Source: Pediococcus pentosaceus (GTDB lineage Bacteria > Bacillota > Bacilli > Lactobacillales > Lactobacillaceae). Taken from it: a DNA stretch of 64,000 nucleotides. The position numbers were made by a program, and so were the translations under genes. Position 1 is the first letter of the stretch, and each line of letters starts with the position of its first letter. Shown here piece after piece: positions 15,379 through 26,317 of the stretch. Where the stretch lies: assembly GCF_001437285.1 (NCBI RefSeq), contig NZ_JQBF01000004.1, positions 186,001 through 250,000 of the forward strand. The letters are read 5' to 3'. The notes under the pieces were generated by a model that worked only from the letters and a program-made list of their open reading frames with translations, searched no databases and had not been told where the DNA came from.

Positions 15379-16929
15379 CTATCTCTTAAACATATTCTTG
15401 TAAATTTTTCTTCCAAAAGCGATAAAAATGATTAAGACGGTAAAGATAATAGCAAAGAACACGGTAATAATTTGCCCTTCAACTCTGAAAAAGCCTTTAA
15501 ATAGCGCCGGCGTAGGAGTTGGCTTATCAGTATTTTCCATATTTGAATTAACCTCAACTTCCGTCTCCTTACCATTCACCAAATACTGTCCATTTTGAAA
15601 AGCAAGTGATGAACTTGCAAAATCAATTTTTGAATTAATGGCTTCATCCGGAGCTTGCCATTCAAAGTTCAACGCTTGAATTTGTTCTTTTAAATTTTTC
15701 AACTTAACCTTACTATCAGGCATCTTAAAAGTTAGCGCTGTGGGCATTGCAAATCGTACATCTGCTTGGTGTTTAACCTTATTAAAACTTGAGGCTGGTA
15801 ATGCTAAATAACTTCGACTATTGGTACCGCCTTGATTATCTTGATCGAGATAAACTACTTTTTTATTAGGAAGTAGCATCTGATAATTAGCTTTTTTTAA
15901 AGCACTATTTCTCAAGACTTGATCCTGATTCCAAAAACCTTGGGCACTAATCCCAACTGGATAAACTTGATTTTGTGCCAAATTAAGTAGATAGTTATCA
16001 AATAATTCACTCAATTCTCCTGCGTTATCCGCAGTAGCTCCCCCGATCACCGGAGCTTGTAAGAAAATCACACCGCCTCGATCTTCAAGTCTACGTAAAT
16101 ACATGGTAAACCTTTTATACGCGTGCATTTCTGTGTTTTTAGCTACTGTGGAAGTGCTGACTGCCAACGGTATGCCATGATTTTCACAGAATACGCTTAA
16201 TTGATCTAACAGCTTTAGATTACTATAAGGTGAAACATTCGTAATCGTTAACAACGGTTTGGTTTCTTCTTGACGATTAAATAAAATAGCTATCATCTTG
16301 CTAGCTGTAATTAATCCCAGTCCTTTATTGTTGAAGAAAGGCAAGTAACCTTGTTTTTGATTAATTACCCCATACTTATAGGATTGACCTTCATTATTTT
16401 GCGTCTTTAACATGCCGTAACTCTGTGCTTGTTTTGGAACTCCAGTTAAAACATCCATGCGTTCCACAAATGGCAACATTTCTGTACTGCTATCGTCACT
16501 TAAAATGAATTGTTGTTGATAAATCGTCTTTAGCTTAACCTGTAACTGTTTTTGTTCGGTTCGATCTAAGCCTTCACCAATATGAAGTTTAACACCGTCA
16601 TATTGATTACGATCTTTAACGAAAGTTGGATTATCCAGTGACGCTTGTTTCCAGTTAATCATGGTAATTACCCCTTGATAACTATGGTTTAACTCACCTT
16701 TTTGATATTCACTTTCTTTAACTGTCTTAACTTTAAGTCCCATCCCTGCTAACATTCGCTGTAAGGTATCAATCTTTTTTTCACCTTGTTCGACAGTACT
16801 TTGAGAGTCATAAACGAGCAAAACACGATTATCATCCCTTTCACTACCATGTACCGTTTGGGTAGCTTGTACTACTCCGCCAAGGGTCATGAAGAAAATC
16901 GTTAAAAAAAACATAATTATTTTACGCAT
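15379..16929 (-). CDS. Membrane-anchored, degenerate DUF2334 deacetylase-like protein (PssB-like)
   Basis: About 516 residues with an N-terminal signal sequence and one C-terminal membrane helix (about 480-508). The middle resembles DUF2334 polysaccharide deacetylases: the usual IDDVSPYSDL motif appears as ITNVSPYSNL (231-240 counted from the earlier ATG) and the RGGEIxLHGYTH-type motif as RGGVIFLQAPVIGG (286-299). The metal-binding Asp and His positions are therefore Asn and Gln/other, so it is probably not an active deacetylase. The start at 16929 has AGGAGG nine bases upstream and overlaps the preceding gene. Confidence 0.72.
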   Translation of the reverse strand: MRKIIMFFLTIFFMTLGGVVQATQTVHGSERDDNRVLLVYDSQSTVEQGEKKIDTLQRMLAGMGLKVKTVKESEYQKGELNHSYQGVITMINWKQASLDNPTFVKDRNQYDGVKLHIGEGLDRTEQKQLQVKLKTIYQQQFILSDDSSTEMLPFVERMDVLTGVPKQAQSYGMLKTQNNEGQSYKYGVINQKQGYLPFFNNKGLGLITASKMIAILFNRQEETKPLLTITNVSPYSNLKLLDQLSVFCENHGIPLAVSTSTVAKNTEMHAYKRFTMYLRRLEDRGGVIFLQAPVIGGATADNAGELSELFDNYLLNLAQNQVYPVGISAQGFWNQDQVLRNSALKKANYQMLLPNKKVVYLDQDNQGGTNSRSYLALPASSFNKVKHQADVRFAMPTALTFKMPDSKVKLKNLKEQIQALNFEWQAPDEAINSKIDFASSSLAFQNGQYLVNGKETEVEVNSNMENTDKPTPTPALFKGFFRVEGQIITVFFAIIFTVLIIFIAFGRKIYKNMFKR

Positions 16930-18409
16930 CTCCATCTTCCTCCTGTTCAGTTAGCCACAATTGATGATTTAGAATATCTGAAATAAACATTATGAAGGTA
17001 AAGTCCAAACTGAGAGGAACCATGAATAAATGTTTGGCTAAATCAGCATCACCATCACCAATAATTGAAACAATTGGAACAAACACACAAATGCTCATCA
17101 ATCCCAGTATTAGAAAAAAACGTACAACGCCAAATAATCTTCCAGCTACAAAGTCAATATAAGCACTAACTGCATATACAGCCACAAATGTGATAGCCAG
17201 AAGACACAAAAAGGCATATTTTCCCGGAAAAAAAGCTCCTGCTAGTGAACTATAAAGTGTGAAAAAGGTGCTCTGTTGACCCGCTTTTTTCCCAGAATCC
17301 TTGGTATAATCGCCGACTGCCTTGACTTGAGTAACCATAATATCCTTACTAGCTACATCTAGTAAACGTAAAAATTGATCAGTATTTCTAGCGTAATATT
17401 TAATAATCCATGCAAAATTATATTTTCCAATCAAATGTTTTCTAATGTAGTGAGAACTTGGGTCAACGGTATCAAAAGTTTTAGCATAATAGTCTTGCTC
17501 CCGCATTAAGGCAAATTGCTCACTCAGCCCGCTTTTGGCAATATTTTTACTCGGATCTCCTGTTTCCATCAAAACCCCATGAGAAAATGATTGATATTGA
17601 TTAACGTCGTTGAATTCTTTATTGATTAAACTATACGTCAGAACTCCCGCTCCCAAAGTAGCAACAACACCACCCATAACAGCTAATTTCTTAGCCTTTT
17701 TTAAACCGGGCAGGAAAAAGAGCCCCACTGACATGACTCCAAAACTTAGTGCTAAAGGAGCATTTTGTTGTTTACTAGTAATTAATACCACAACACTAAT
17801 AAAGTAGGATAACAACAATTTCCAGCGTTTAGAATAATCTCCACGGGCTAATAAAATGAGCGACCCTACCACATACAAGAATGAAATTAACATTCCCGGT
17901 TCAGCGAAAAAGGAATTAAAATACAGAATAAATGAAGCATCCGCAAAGATAAGTACTACTAGAATTGCAATCACATAACTTCGTATACGTCGCCAAGTTC
18001 CGGTTAATGCTTTAGTTAACAGGTAGATACCAGGTAAGAAAGCTACATAATAGACGATACCTAAGAAGCGAATATCAAAGTAACGATGACTATAAAGTAA
18101 CTTATTTAGTATTACAGCGGCTTTAACGAAAAGCGCTTGAGATGAAAAAACAGCAACGTTATTTTCATTAAAATACTTTAAAATCCCAAACTTAGTTACC
18201 ACATAACCAATATACTGATTATCCTTGGTTGGTAGTCGATAAATCCCGTTACTTAACATTGCCCGATAAAAATCTCCATTATCGGCATAGCCATTAATCG
18301 GTGGTATAAAGAGAATGACAGCACAAATAATCGCTGCCAAAGCCGTTGCAACGGCAGCAGGTGATATATGTTTTTGAAATACCTTCCAACTGCTTTTAAT
18401 CGAAACCAT
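16922..18409 (-). CDS. Polytopic membrane protein of polysaccharide operon (GT-C-like, PssA-like)
   Basis: A 495-residue protein with ten or more predicted membrane segments. After the first segment it has an acidic loop, YADNGDFYRA (about 41-50), and later NSFFAEPG; acidic residues after the first helix are typical of GT-C-type glycosyltransferases and related glycan enzymes. It is second in the polysaccharide operon and its stop overlaps the next start. The exact role (side-chain addition, polymer modification or export) cannot be read from the sequence. Confidence 0.65.
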   Translation of the reverse strand: MVSIKSSWKVFQKHISPAAVATALAAIICAVILFIPPINGYADNGDFYRAMLSNGIYRLPTKDNQYIGYVVTKFGILKYFNENNVAVFSSQALFVKAAVILNKLLYSHRYFDIRFLGIVYYVAFLPGIYLLTKALTGTWRRIRSYVIAILVVLIFADASFILYFNSFFAEPGMLISFLYVVGSLILLARGDYSKRWKLLLSYFISVVVLITSKQQNAPLALSFGVMSVGLFFLPGLKKAKKLAVMGGVVATLGAGVLTYSLINKEFNDVNQYQSFSHGVLMETGDPSKNIAKSGLSEQFALMREQDYYAKTFDTVDPSSHYIRKHLIGKYNFAWIIKYYARNTDQFLRLLDVASKDIMVTQVKAVGDYTKDSGKKAGQQSTFFTLYSSLAGAFFPGKYAFLCLLAITFVAVYAVSAYIDFVAGRLFGVVRFFLILGLMSICVFVPIVSIIGDGDADLAKHLFMVPLSLDFTFIMFISDILNHQLWLTEQEEDGDA

Positions 18410-18422
18410 TTCATCCCATCCT

Positions 18423-19550
18423 TTAGTATTGCGATGTTAACAATGCCAATAGGTTATTAAATGAGTAAGCGTCATTATCTTTTGTATCACCTAATGCCCC
18501 ATAAATTTTTGAATTCTTATTTCGAACCTGATCATCCCAAACCAAGTTCATGGCCTTTTGATAATATTTACGATCACCATTTCTGGCGAAAATCATTGCT
18601 GCTATAGCATAATTACCTGTTGATTGGTCATGGTCCTCGATTGCTCCAGCAGTAGTGTAACTGTTATATAACTTCTTATTATCAATTTGCATTTTTAACC
18701 AGCTGACTGTTTCAGGTTTCATCTTACCAATTTCAGCCAAATGCAGGACTGTAATCAAAGCTTCTGAAGTATTCAGATTTTTCGTGCCATATTGGTTTGT
18801 TTTCCAGTTGTAGCTCGGAGCGTACAAAGGAAAAATATCTCCCAGATATCCTTTTTCAACTAGCTTTAATTGTTCTCGATAATATCCCCGCTCTTTTTTA
18901 GATACAGATTCAAAGTACTTTAGGGTAGCCAAATCATAGTAGGCTAAAGAACTTTCGTTACTAGCTTTTTTAGTACGTACATCATAAAAATTAAGTACCC
19001 GTGCTTTTTGAATGCTTGTTGTTTGTAGCATAGCAAACCGTTCAGCCGCTTCGTGTCGATATTTTTTACTATTATTATTTTGCGCATAAATTTGTAAAGC
19101 ACGAATAATTCTTAAATCATCCAGCGTAGCATTCACATCGGACTTTTTCTTAGTCTTACCATCGATGCGATAACTAAATTGCCGACCTTGATCAAAATAT
19201 TTCTTGGTATTTTTGTAGAACTCCCGAAAAGCCTTATTTTGATGAGTTTGCGCCAAGTATTCTAACCATAAACCTGATGATTCAGATAACATATCATGTC
19301 CCGTGGCATTATCGGATTTTTTTTGATTATTATTAAAATTCGTGTAGATACCAGCTTTTTGAACCATTGAATCTTTTAAAAAATTATGTAACAATTCAAT
19401 GTTTTGTTTATTTTTATGATACTGCGTTGTAATGGTTAAATGATCGGCGTCTGCTTTAGGAATCTTAGTTTGTGGTTGTTTTTGTCCACAACCAACTAAG
19501 ATTAAGATGCATCCAATCAACATTCCTAAAGAAATGATTTTTCTTGTCAA
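18423..19550 (-). CDS. GH8-like glycoside hydrolase lipoprotein
   Basis: The start chosen is TTG at 19550, seven bases after AAAGGAG, giving MTRKIISLGML, a hydrophobic stretch and a lipobox ending in Cys21. The mature domain has SESSGLW (acid Glu about residue 90) and TLDDLRI (Asp about 144-145), which match the SEGxGYGM and base-aspartate regions of family GH8 (BcsZ-like) glucanases. It heads the polysaccharide operon and probably trims the polymer at the cell surface, as BcsZ and PssZ do. It is 375 residues, normal for the family. Confidence 0.75.
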   Translation of the reverse strand: MTRKIISLGMLIGCILILVGCGQKQPQTKIPKADADHLTITTQYHKNKQNIELLHNFLKDSMVQKAGIYTNFNNNQKKSDNATGHDMLSESSGLWLEYLAQTHQNKAFREFYKNTKKYFDQGRQFSYRIDGKTKKKSDVNATLDDLRIIRALQIYAQNNNSKKYRHEAAERFAMLQTTSIQKARVLNFYDVRTKKASNESSLAYYDLATLKYFESVSKKERGYYREQLKLVEKGYLGDIFPLYAPSYNWKTNQYGTKNLNTSEALITVLHLAEIGKMKPETVSWLKMQIDNKKLYNSYTTAGAIEDHDQSTGNYAIAAMIFARNGDRKYYQKAMNLVWDDQVRNKNSKIYGALGDTKDNDAYSFNNLLALLTSQY

Positions 19551-19608
19551 AATTTTCTCCTTTGCAAAAGTTTCACTATTCAACAATTATTATACTAATA
19601 ATACTTAT

Positions 19609-19646
19609 AAAAAAAAGCCTATTTATATTGATTGTCTAAAAAAGGC
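19609..19646 (-). terminator. Weak terminator after the pyrimidine operon
   Basis: Arms GCCTATTT (19617-19624) and AAAAAGGC (19639-19646), seven of eight pairs, followed on the minus strand by eight T. It lies just upstream of the polysaccharide operon. The 170 bases between the operons also hold a TATAAT (minus strand, 19589-19594) without a clear -35. Confidence 0.4.
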
Positions 19647-19720
19647 AAGACCTTGTCAATTGGAACATTTAACAAAATCTTACCTTTAATTTGGTTATAT
19701 ATATTTGTACATAATATCTA

Positions 19721-21109
19721 TTATAAATTTTTGAATGCTTGGCGAGCAGCTTGCAATCCAAAAACCACTGTTTCGGCGATTGAGTTACCTCCGATACGGT
19801 TGTTTCCATGTAATCCACCAGCAACTTCCCCACCGGCATATAATCCTTTGATGGGTTTAAAATTTTTATCTAAAACTTCGGCTTTAGCAGACGTTTTGAG
19901 TCCACCCATCGTATAGTGAATAGCTGGCGCAATATGAATTGCCATATAAGGACCTTCTTCAAAACCATCAACCAATCCCATAGTTCTTCTGAATGCTTCA
20001 TCCTTACGCTTAGCAACCACATCACTCCACTGTTGCATCGTTTCTTTTAGATTAGCAACTGGTAATCCCAAAGTCTTCGCTAACTCATCAATATGATCAC
20101 CATGTTGAACTAGACCGATGTGATCGTAAAAACCAATCGCACTGACTCTTTTAGCTAACGCTGCATTAAATATCAGATAGGCATCTGGTTGGGTTTGAGC
20201 GTTAATTGCATCCGTTACAACTTTACGTGTGTCTAGCTCGTTTACAAATCGATGACCACTTTGATTAACTAAAATTGCGCCTTCCCCACGTACCATTTCA
20301 CCAATTAAGAATGCATGGTCTCCATCTTGGTAAACGGTGGGATGAACTTGAATTTGGTCCATATCTACCAATTGAGCGCCTAAATTCTCCGCTAATTGTA
20401 ATCCATCGCCAGTTGCCCCGGGGTGATTAGTTGTCTTGTAGTGAACGAGATCGGGACGATATTTTTTAATTAAAGCATCACTAGCAGCAAAACCACCCGT
20501 GGCTAGAATGATTGCTGCACTATTAAGTAAATGGTTTGAGCCTTGGGCGTCGGTAAAATCAACTTTAAATTGATGATTATCCCCACGATCAATTTCCCTA
20601 ACCGTTGCTCCACAAACTACTGGAACCTTTTCTTCAGCTAACTTATTTAGTAGTTGGTGAATTAAATATCCACCAATTGCAGGGGCGCTACTAGGGCGAT
20701 GAGCCCGCTTCACACTCATTCCACCAGTCAAAGTGATTTCATCTAAAACAACATCATGTTCTTTTAACCACTCAACGGCAGAATCCGCATGACTTGTAAA
20801 ATATTTCAACATTTCGACATCATTTTGTTTGCCGCCACCTTTATATGTATCTTCATAAAAGGATTCATAACTATCGATAATCCCTTCATGCCTTTGGATT
20901 GCTGTTTCAGCGGCGTTCATCCCTGAAGATGCCCGCATAGAGTTTCCACCAGGCTTCTCCATCTTCTCTAGGACAACCACTTTTTTGCCCAACTCAGTCA
21001 GTTCTAGAGCACTGGTTAAACCCGTACTCCCAGCTCCGATAATAATTACATCATATTGGCTACTTAAATCATCAATACTTGTTGGTTTAAATTCTACTCG
21101 TTCAGTCAC
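19721..21109 (-). CDS. Fumarate reductase-type flavoprotein (FAD subunit only)
   Basis: A soluble 462-residue FAD protein with the dinucleotide loop GAGSTG (25-30), no signal peptide and no heme or FMN domain. The residues used by flavocytochrome c fumarate reductases are all present: His256 in HPTVYQ, Arg295 in LDTRKVV, His398 in IHYTMGG and Arg438 in NNRIGGNSI. It should reduce fumarate to succinate with a reduced flavin donor. It starts 14 bases after the pyrD stop, as the last gene of the pyrimidine operon, so it may serve as electron outlet for dihydroorotate oxidation; this is inference. Confidence 0.88.
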   Translation of the reverse strand: MTERVEFKPTSIDDLSSQYDVIIIGAGSTGLTSALELTELGKKVVVLEKMEKPGGNSMRASSGMNAAETAIQRHEGIIDSYESFYEDTYKGGGKQNDVEMLKYFTSHADSAVEWLKEHDVVLDEITLTGGMSVKRAHRPSSAPAIGGYLIHQLLNKLAEEKVPVVCGATVREIDRGDNHQFKVDFTDAQGSNHLLNSAAIILATGGFAASDALIKKYRPDLVHYKTTNHPGATGDGLQLAENLGAQLVDMDQIQVHPTVYQDGDHAFLIGEMVRGEGAILVNQSGHRFVNELDTRKVVTDAINAQTQPDAYLIFNAALAKRVSAIGFYDHIGLVQHGDHIDELAKTLGLPVANLKETMQQWSDVVAKRKDEAFRRTMGLVDGFEEGPYMAIHIAPAIHYTMGGLKTSAKAEVLDKNFKPIKGLYAGGEVAGGLHGNNRIGGNSIAETVVFGLQAARQAFKNL

Positions 21110-21123
21110 TACTAAACCTCCGC

Positions 21124-22038
21124 TTATTTCTCGGAGCTAAACTCCGCAATGTTGTTAAAGTGATATTGATCCATTGCTGGAACTAAGCCTTGAATAATGT
21201 CGTGGCAAGCATGTGGATTACCATAATTTGCTGATCCAACTTGAACAGCCCCTGCTCCAGCTACCATTAATTCTAACGCATCTTTAGCAGAAAATACCCC
21301 TCCAACCCCAATAATTGGTAAATTAGTTACTTCGCGTACTTGATGAATCATGCGAACTGCGATGGGATGAATCGCTTTTCCGGAAAGACCGCCCGTTCCA
21401 TTGGAAAGACGTGGCTTTCTAGTTTCTAAATCAATTTCCATTCCCATTAAGGTATTTATCATTACTAAGCCATCTGCACCGCCCCGTTCAGCAGCTAAAG
21501 CAATGGGAACAATTTCAGTTACTCCCGGGGTTAACTTCATGAAGACGGGTTTATTAGGAACTACCGCTTTGATGCGCCGGGTCATATCTTCAACTACAAC
21601 TGGATCAGTACCAAATGCTAGACCACCTTTAGCAACGTTAGGACATGAAATATTAACTTCAATGAACTTCACATTCGGGGCAGTCGCCATGCGTTTAGCT
21701 ACCTCAACATAATCATCCGGATTAGAACCAGCAATACTTCCAACAATGGGAAGATCCGGATAATTTTCAGCTAACCAAGGAAGTTCGTAAGCTAAAACAT
21801 GTTCAATACCAGGATTCTTCAAACCGACCGCATTCAGCCAGCCTCCAGTGGTGGCCGCGGTAGTTGGCCACGGATGGCCTGCACGCGGCTCCATAGTTGT
21901 CGACTTAATTACGAATGCTCCTAGTTCATTTAAATCAATATTTTTAGCCATTTGTTGTCCATATGCAGCCGTCCCACTAGCATTCATAACCGGGCTTTTC
22001 AACTTGACTCCGGCAATTGTCGTTTCTAAGCGATCCAT
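21124..22038 (-). CDS. pyrD: Dihydroorotate dehydrogenase, class 1B-type catalytic subunit
   Basis: The 304-residue FMN enzyme oxidises dihydroorotate to orotate. It has MNASGT, NAVGLKNPG, the catalytic Cys in NISCPN and GGLSGKAI, and overall matches Bacillus PyrD (class 1B) more than the Lactococcus fumarate-using class 1A. Class 1B enzymes normally pass electrons to NAD+ through PyrK, yet no pyrK is present in this operon. Its neighbours are carB upstream (11-base gap) and a fumarate-reductase flavoprotein downstream (14-base gap). Confidence 0.92.
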   Translation of the reverse strand: MDRLETTIAGVKLKSPVMNASGTAAYGQQMAKNIDLNELGAFVIKSTTMEPRAGHPWPTTAATTGGWLNAVGLKNPGIEHVLAYELPWLAENYPDLPIVGSIAGSNPDDYVEVAKRMATAPNVKFIEVNISCPNVAKGGLAFGTDPVVVEDMTRRIKAVVPNKPVFMKLTPGVTEIVPIALAAERGGADGLVMINTLMGMEIDLETRKPRLSNGTGGLSGKAIHPIAVRMIHQVREVTNLPIIGVGGVFSAKDALELMVAGAGAVQVGSANYGNPHACHDIIQGLVPAMDQYHFNNIAEFSSEK

Positions 22039-22049
22039 TTGTTTTCCTC

Positions 22050-25000
22050 CTAAAGATGTAATGTTGTAAAAGCTTGTGATTCAAGCACTTGTAAAATAGC
22101 GTCAACGGTATCTAATGCCGTAAAAAGTGGTACTCCATAAGTTAATGCGGTACTTCTAATTTTGATTCCATCGGCAGCACTAGTAGTACTGTCTGAAATG
22201 GTATTAATCACCATTTGAATGCGATGATCGTGAATTCGGTCCACAATGTTATTTTCTTCAGTCATCTTACCAACCGTCTCAACTTTCAGACCATGTGCTG
22301 CAAGTGTTTGAGCAGTTCCTTTAGTGGCAACCAATTGATAACCTAGTTCCCAAAAACGTCGGGCAAAATCGATGGCTTCTCCCTTATCTTCATCTTTAAC
22401 CGTGATTAAGACTTTACCATGGTCTGGCATGTGCATTTTAGCGCCTTCAAACGCTTTATAGAGCGCCTTCGCCATAGTACGGTCACTTCCCATGACTTCT
22501 CCTGTAGATTTCATTTCAGGTCCTAATAAACTGTCTACGTTATCTAACTTAGTAAAGGAGAAGACTGGTGCTTTCACATGAATAATTTCACCAGCTGGAT
22601 GCAACCCGGGCTTCAAACCTTGATTGACCAAACTTTCACCTAAGATGGCACGCGTAGCAAGGCGAGCCATTGGTAAATCAGTAACCTTACTCATAATCGG
22701 AACCGTCCGACTTGCACGTGGGTTAACTTCAATGACATAAGCTTCGTCATTATGAACCACGAATTGAATATTCATCAATCCGATACATTCGAGCGATTGA
22801 GCTAATTTGATAGAAACTTTCACAATTTCATCTTGGACCTTTTGAGAAAGAGTTTGCGCAGGATAAACCGTCATTGAATCTCCTGAATGTACCCCAGAAC
22901 GTTCGATATGCTCCATAATTCCTGGAATCACAACGTTCTCACCGTCACTGATTACATCAACTTCACACTCTTTACCAACTAAATACTGATCAACCAAAAC
23001 CGGATGGTTATGGGAAACCTTAACGGCATTCTTCATGTAATTTTCAAGTTCTTCTTTGGCATGAACGATTTCCATTGCCCGTCCACCCAGAACGTAGCTA
23101 GGACGGACTAAAACTGGATAACCGATTGATTCTGCGGCTTCGATTGCTCCAGATGTTGTTGTCGCCGTACGTCCTTGAGGCTGACGAATACCATTAGCCT
23201 GAATTAGCTTATTGAATTCATCCCGATCTTCGGCCCGATTAACGTTTTCCACAGTTGTACCAAAAACTTTTATTCCCCGTTCGGCGAGTGGTTCGGCTAA
23301 GTTAATCGCTGTTTGGCCACCGAATTGAACAATTACTCCTTCCGGCCTTTCTAGGTCAATAACGTTCATCACATCTTCCACAGTTAAGGGTTCAAAGTAC
23401 AATTTATCGGACATTGAAAAATCAGTTGAGACTGTTTCTGGATTGTTATTAACTACGATGGCTTCATAACCCATCTGGCGAATGGCTTGAATCGAATGCA
23501 CTGTAGCATAATCAAATTCAACCCCTTGTCCAATTCGAATTGGGCCTGAACCTAGTACTACAATTGACTTGCGGTTCGAGACAGTACTTTCATTTTCTAG
23601 CTCGTAGGTACTGTAGTAATACGGAGTTTGAGATTCAAATTCACCGGCACAAGTATCAATCATTTTATAAACAGGTGATAATCCCACTTGTTCACGATAT
23701 GCTCGTACTTCTTTTTCGTTAGTTTTCCACATTTTGCCAATAACTTCGTCTGAGAAACCATTCTTTTTAGCTAACTCAAGAACATCAGCATTAAATGGCG
23801 TAGCAATTAGTTCCTGTTCGATTTCGTAGATGTGCAATAATTTATCCAAATAGTAAACGTTGATCTTAGTCAGATCAGCTAATTTATCCACAGAATATCC
23901 ACGTTTAATTGCTTCATACAGATAAAAAATCCGATCATCACGCGCATGGATAATGCCATCGACTAAGTCTGCTTCATTTAAATCAGCGAGTTCTTCATCG
24001 CCAATATAATTAATATCTATATCAAGAGAACGGATTGCTTTTTGGGTTGCTTCCTCAACGTTGCGCCCTACCGCCATTACTTCGCCCGTAGCTTTCATTT
24101 GAGTACCCAAACGCCGATCTGCCCGAACAAATTTATCGAATGGCCAACGAGGAATCTTGCAAACTACGTAGTCTAAGGCCGGTTCAAATTCAGCTAAAGT
24201 AGTTCCGGTAACTGGATTTAAAATTTCATCTAGGGTTAATCCAACCGCAATCTTAGCAGCAACTTTAGCAATCGGATAACCTGTCGCCTTAGAGGCCAAA
24301 GCACTCGAACGGCTAACCCGAGGATTAACTTCAATCACGTAATAACGATCTTGGGCTGGATCAAGAGCTAACTGTACATTACAGCCTCCTTCAATCTTCA
24401 ATGCTCGAATAATACTTAGTGAAGCATCCCGTAGCATCTGTACTTCACGATCTGTTAACGTTTGAACGGGAGCATAAACGATTGAGTCACCAGTATGGAT
24501 TCCTACTGGATCAAAGTTTTCCATGTTACATACTACGATGGCATTATCAACACTATCTCGCATAACTTCAAACTCAATTTCCTTTAGTCCGGCGATACTT
24601 TGTTCAATTAAAACTTGAGTCACTGGTGAAAGAGTTAAACCGTTGGCGGTAATCTTCCGTAGTTCAGCTTCATCTTGTGCAATTCCACCACCAGTTCCAC
24701 CCATGGTAAAAGCAGGACGTACAATTACTGGATAACCACTTTGATCCGCAAAGCTAACTGCTTCTTCCACCGTCGTTGCGATTCCTGAATCAGGAACTGG
24801 TTCATTCAAATCGTTCATCAAAGCTCGGAAACGTTCCCGGTCTTCAGCTTGATCGATGGCATCTAATTTCGTACCAAGCAGTTCAATTCCAAGTTCGTCC
24901 AGAATTCCAGCTTCAGATAATTCCATTGCCATGTTCAATCCTTGTTGACCACCTAGGGTTGGCAAAATAGCATCTGGTAATTCCTTACGTAAAATTTGCG

Positions 25001-25223
25001 AAACGAATTGTAAGGTTAATGGTTCAATGTAAACTTTATCGGCAATATCCGTATCGGTCATGATTGTTGCTGGATTGGAATTAATTAAAACTGTTTGATA
25101 TCCGAGTTCTTTTAAGGAAAGACAAGCTTGAGTTCCAGAATAATCGAACTCAGCCGCTTGACCGATAATGATGGGTCCAGAACCGAGTACTAAAATTTTG
25201 TTAATATCCTCTCTCTTAGGCAT
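22050..25223 (-). CDS. carB: Carbamoyl-phosphate synthase large subunit (pyrimidine-specific)
   Basis: At 1057 residues this is the normal length for the large chain. It has two ATP-grasp halves (starting [12 protein letters not shown] and [12 protein letters not shown]) and a C-terminal regulatory MGS domain. It makes carbamoyl phosphate from bicarbonate, ATP and ammonia delivered by CarA. Its place between carA and pyrD under PyrR attenuators marks it as the pyrimidine copy (pyrAb). Confidence 0.97.
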   Translation of the reverse strand: MPKREDINKILVLGSGPIIIGQAAEFDYSGTQACLSLKELGYQTVLINSNPATIMTDTDIADKVYIEPLTLQFVSQILRKELPDAILPTLGGQQGLNMAMELSEAGILDELGIELLGTKLDAIDQAEDRERFRALMNDLNEPVPDSGIATTVEEAVSFADQSGYPVIVRPAFTMGGTGGGIAQDEAELRKITANGLTLSPVTQVLIEQSIAGLKEIEFEVMRDSVDNAIVVCNMENFDPVGIHTGDSIVYAPVQTLTDREVQMLRDASLSIIRALKIEGGCNVQLALDPAQDRYYVIEVNPRVSRSSALASKATGYPIAKVAAKIAVGLTLDEILNPVTGTTLAEFEPALDYVVCKIPRWPFDKFVRADRRLGTQMKATGEVMAVGRNVEEATQKAIRSLDIDINYIGDEELADLNEADLVDGIIHARDDRIFYLYEAIKRGYSVDKLADLTKINVYYLDKLLHIYEIEQELIATPFNADVLELAKKNGFSDEVIGKMWKTNEKEVRAYREQVGLSPVYKMIDTCAGEFESQTPYYYSTYELENESTVSNRKSIVVLGSGPIRIGQGVEFDYATVHSIQAIRQMGYEAIVVNNNPETVSTDFSMSDKLYFEPLTVEDVMNVIDLERPEGVIVQFGGQTAINLAEPLAERGIKVFGTTVENVNRAEDRDEFNKLIQANGIRQPQGRTATTTSGAIEAAESIGYPVLVRPSYVLGGRAMEIVHAKEELENYMKNAVKVSHNHPVLVDQYLVGKECEVDVISDGENVVIPGIMEHIERSGVHSGDSMTVYPAQTLSQKVQDEIVKVSIKLAQSLECIGLMNIQFVVHNDEAYVIEVNPRASRTVPIMSKVTDLPMARLATRAILGESLVNQGLKPGLHPAGEIIHVKAPVFSFTKLDNVDSLLGPEMKSTGEVMGSDRTMAKALYKAFEGAKMHMPDHGKVLITVKDEDKGEAIDFARRFWELGYQLVATKGTAQTLAAHGLKVETVGKMTEENNIVDRIHDHRIQMVINTISDSTTSAADGIKIRSTALTYGVPLFTALDTVDAILQVLESQAFTTLHL

Positions 25224-25225
25224 GT

Positions 25226-26311
25226 TTACTTGTCCTCCTGGGTTTGTTTAGCTTCATCAATCATTTCCATAAAATCATCAAAAAGGTAGTCCGCATCATG
25301 AGGACCCGGTGCAGCATCTGGATGGAATTGAACGGAAAAAGCCTTATATTGTTTATGTCTGAGTCCTTCAACGGTTTCGTCATTAATTTCTTCGTGGGTA
25401 ATTTCAAGGTCAGTGTTTGCAATGGAAGCACGTTCGACCGCATAACCATGGTTTTGGGAAGTTAAATCAATTCGTCCCGTTGCTAAGTTGCGAACTGGAT
25501 GGTTAAAACCGCGATGTCCAAATTTCATCTTAGTTGTCTTAGCACCATTTGCTAGGGCAAAAAGTTGGTGTCCCATACAAATCCCAAAGACTGGAACCGC
25601 AGCCTCCACTGTGCGAATCATTTCTAGAACACTTTCATTCATTGATTCCGGATCGCCAGGTCCATTGGTAAACATCACTCCATCCGGATTGCAGGCCAAA
25701 ACTTCTTTTGCAGTAGCATCATATGGAAGCACCATTACGTTGCAGTCGCGACGAGCAAGTTCACGTAGGATGGAATACTTGAGTCCAAAATCAATTACTA
25801 CGACTTTACGACCATTGGCTGGATTAGGGTATGGGCTATGGGTTGAGCTAATTTCAATTTGGTTTTGTATCAAATTAATTGCATGAAATTCTTCAAACTT
25901 AGCGTCTGAAATTTCATTAACTAATGCTGCTTTCATCGCCCCATGTTCGCGAATATGTCTAGTAATTGCTCGCGTGTCCACTCCACTAATACCAGGTAAA
26001 TCTTGGTATACTAAAAACTCTTCAAAACTCATATTCATTTGCCAATTACTTGCTCGACGTGCCACCTCATGGACCACTACTCCAAAGCAACTTGACTTAA
26101 CGGATTCTAAATCATCTCGATTAACGCCATAATTTCCAATTAACGGATAGGTAAACATTAAAATTTGCCCATTATATGATTGGTCGGTAATCGATTCTTG
26201 ATATCCTGACATCCCAGTATTAAAAACTAACTCTCCAATACTTTCACGATTTGCTCCAATCGCCTTTCCTTCATATGTAGTACCGTCTTCCAAAATTAAA
26301 TAACGTTTCAT
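25226..26311 (-). CDS. carA: Carbamoyl-phosphate synthase small subunit
   Basis: This 361-residue glutamine amidotransferase supplies ammonia to CarB. The class I triad is visible: the nucleophile in [10 protein letters not shown] and the His in [13 protein letters not shown]. Its stop lies two bases before the carB start and it follows pyrC by six bases, so it is inside the pyr operon (pyrAa). Confidence 0.96.
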   Translation of the reverse strand: MKRYLILEDGTTYEGKAIGANRESIGELVFNTGMSGYQESITDQSYNGQILMFTYPLIGNYGVNRDDLESVKSSCFGVVVHEVARRASNWQMNMSFEEFLVYQDLPGISGVDTRAITRHIREHGAMKAALVNEISDAKFEEFHAINLIQNQIEISSTHSPYPNPANGRKVVVIDFGLKYSILRELARRDCNVMVLPYDATAKEVLACNPDGVMFTNGPGDPESMNESVLEMIRTVEAAVPVFGICMGHQLFALANGAKTTKMKFGHRGFNHPVRNLATGRIDLTSQNHGYAVERASIANTDLEITHEEINDETVEGLRHKQYKAFSVQFHPDAAPGPHDADYLFDDFMEMIDEAKQTQEDK

Positions 26312-26317
26312 TTTAAA

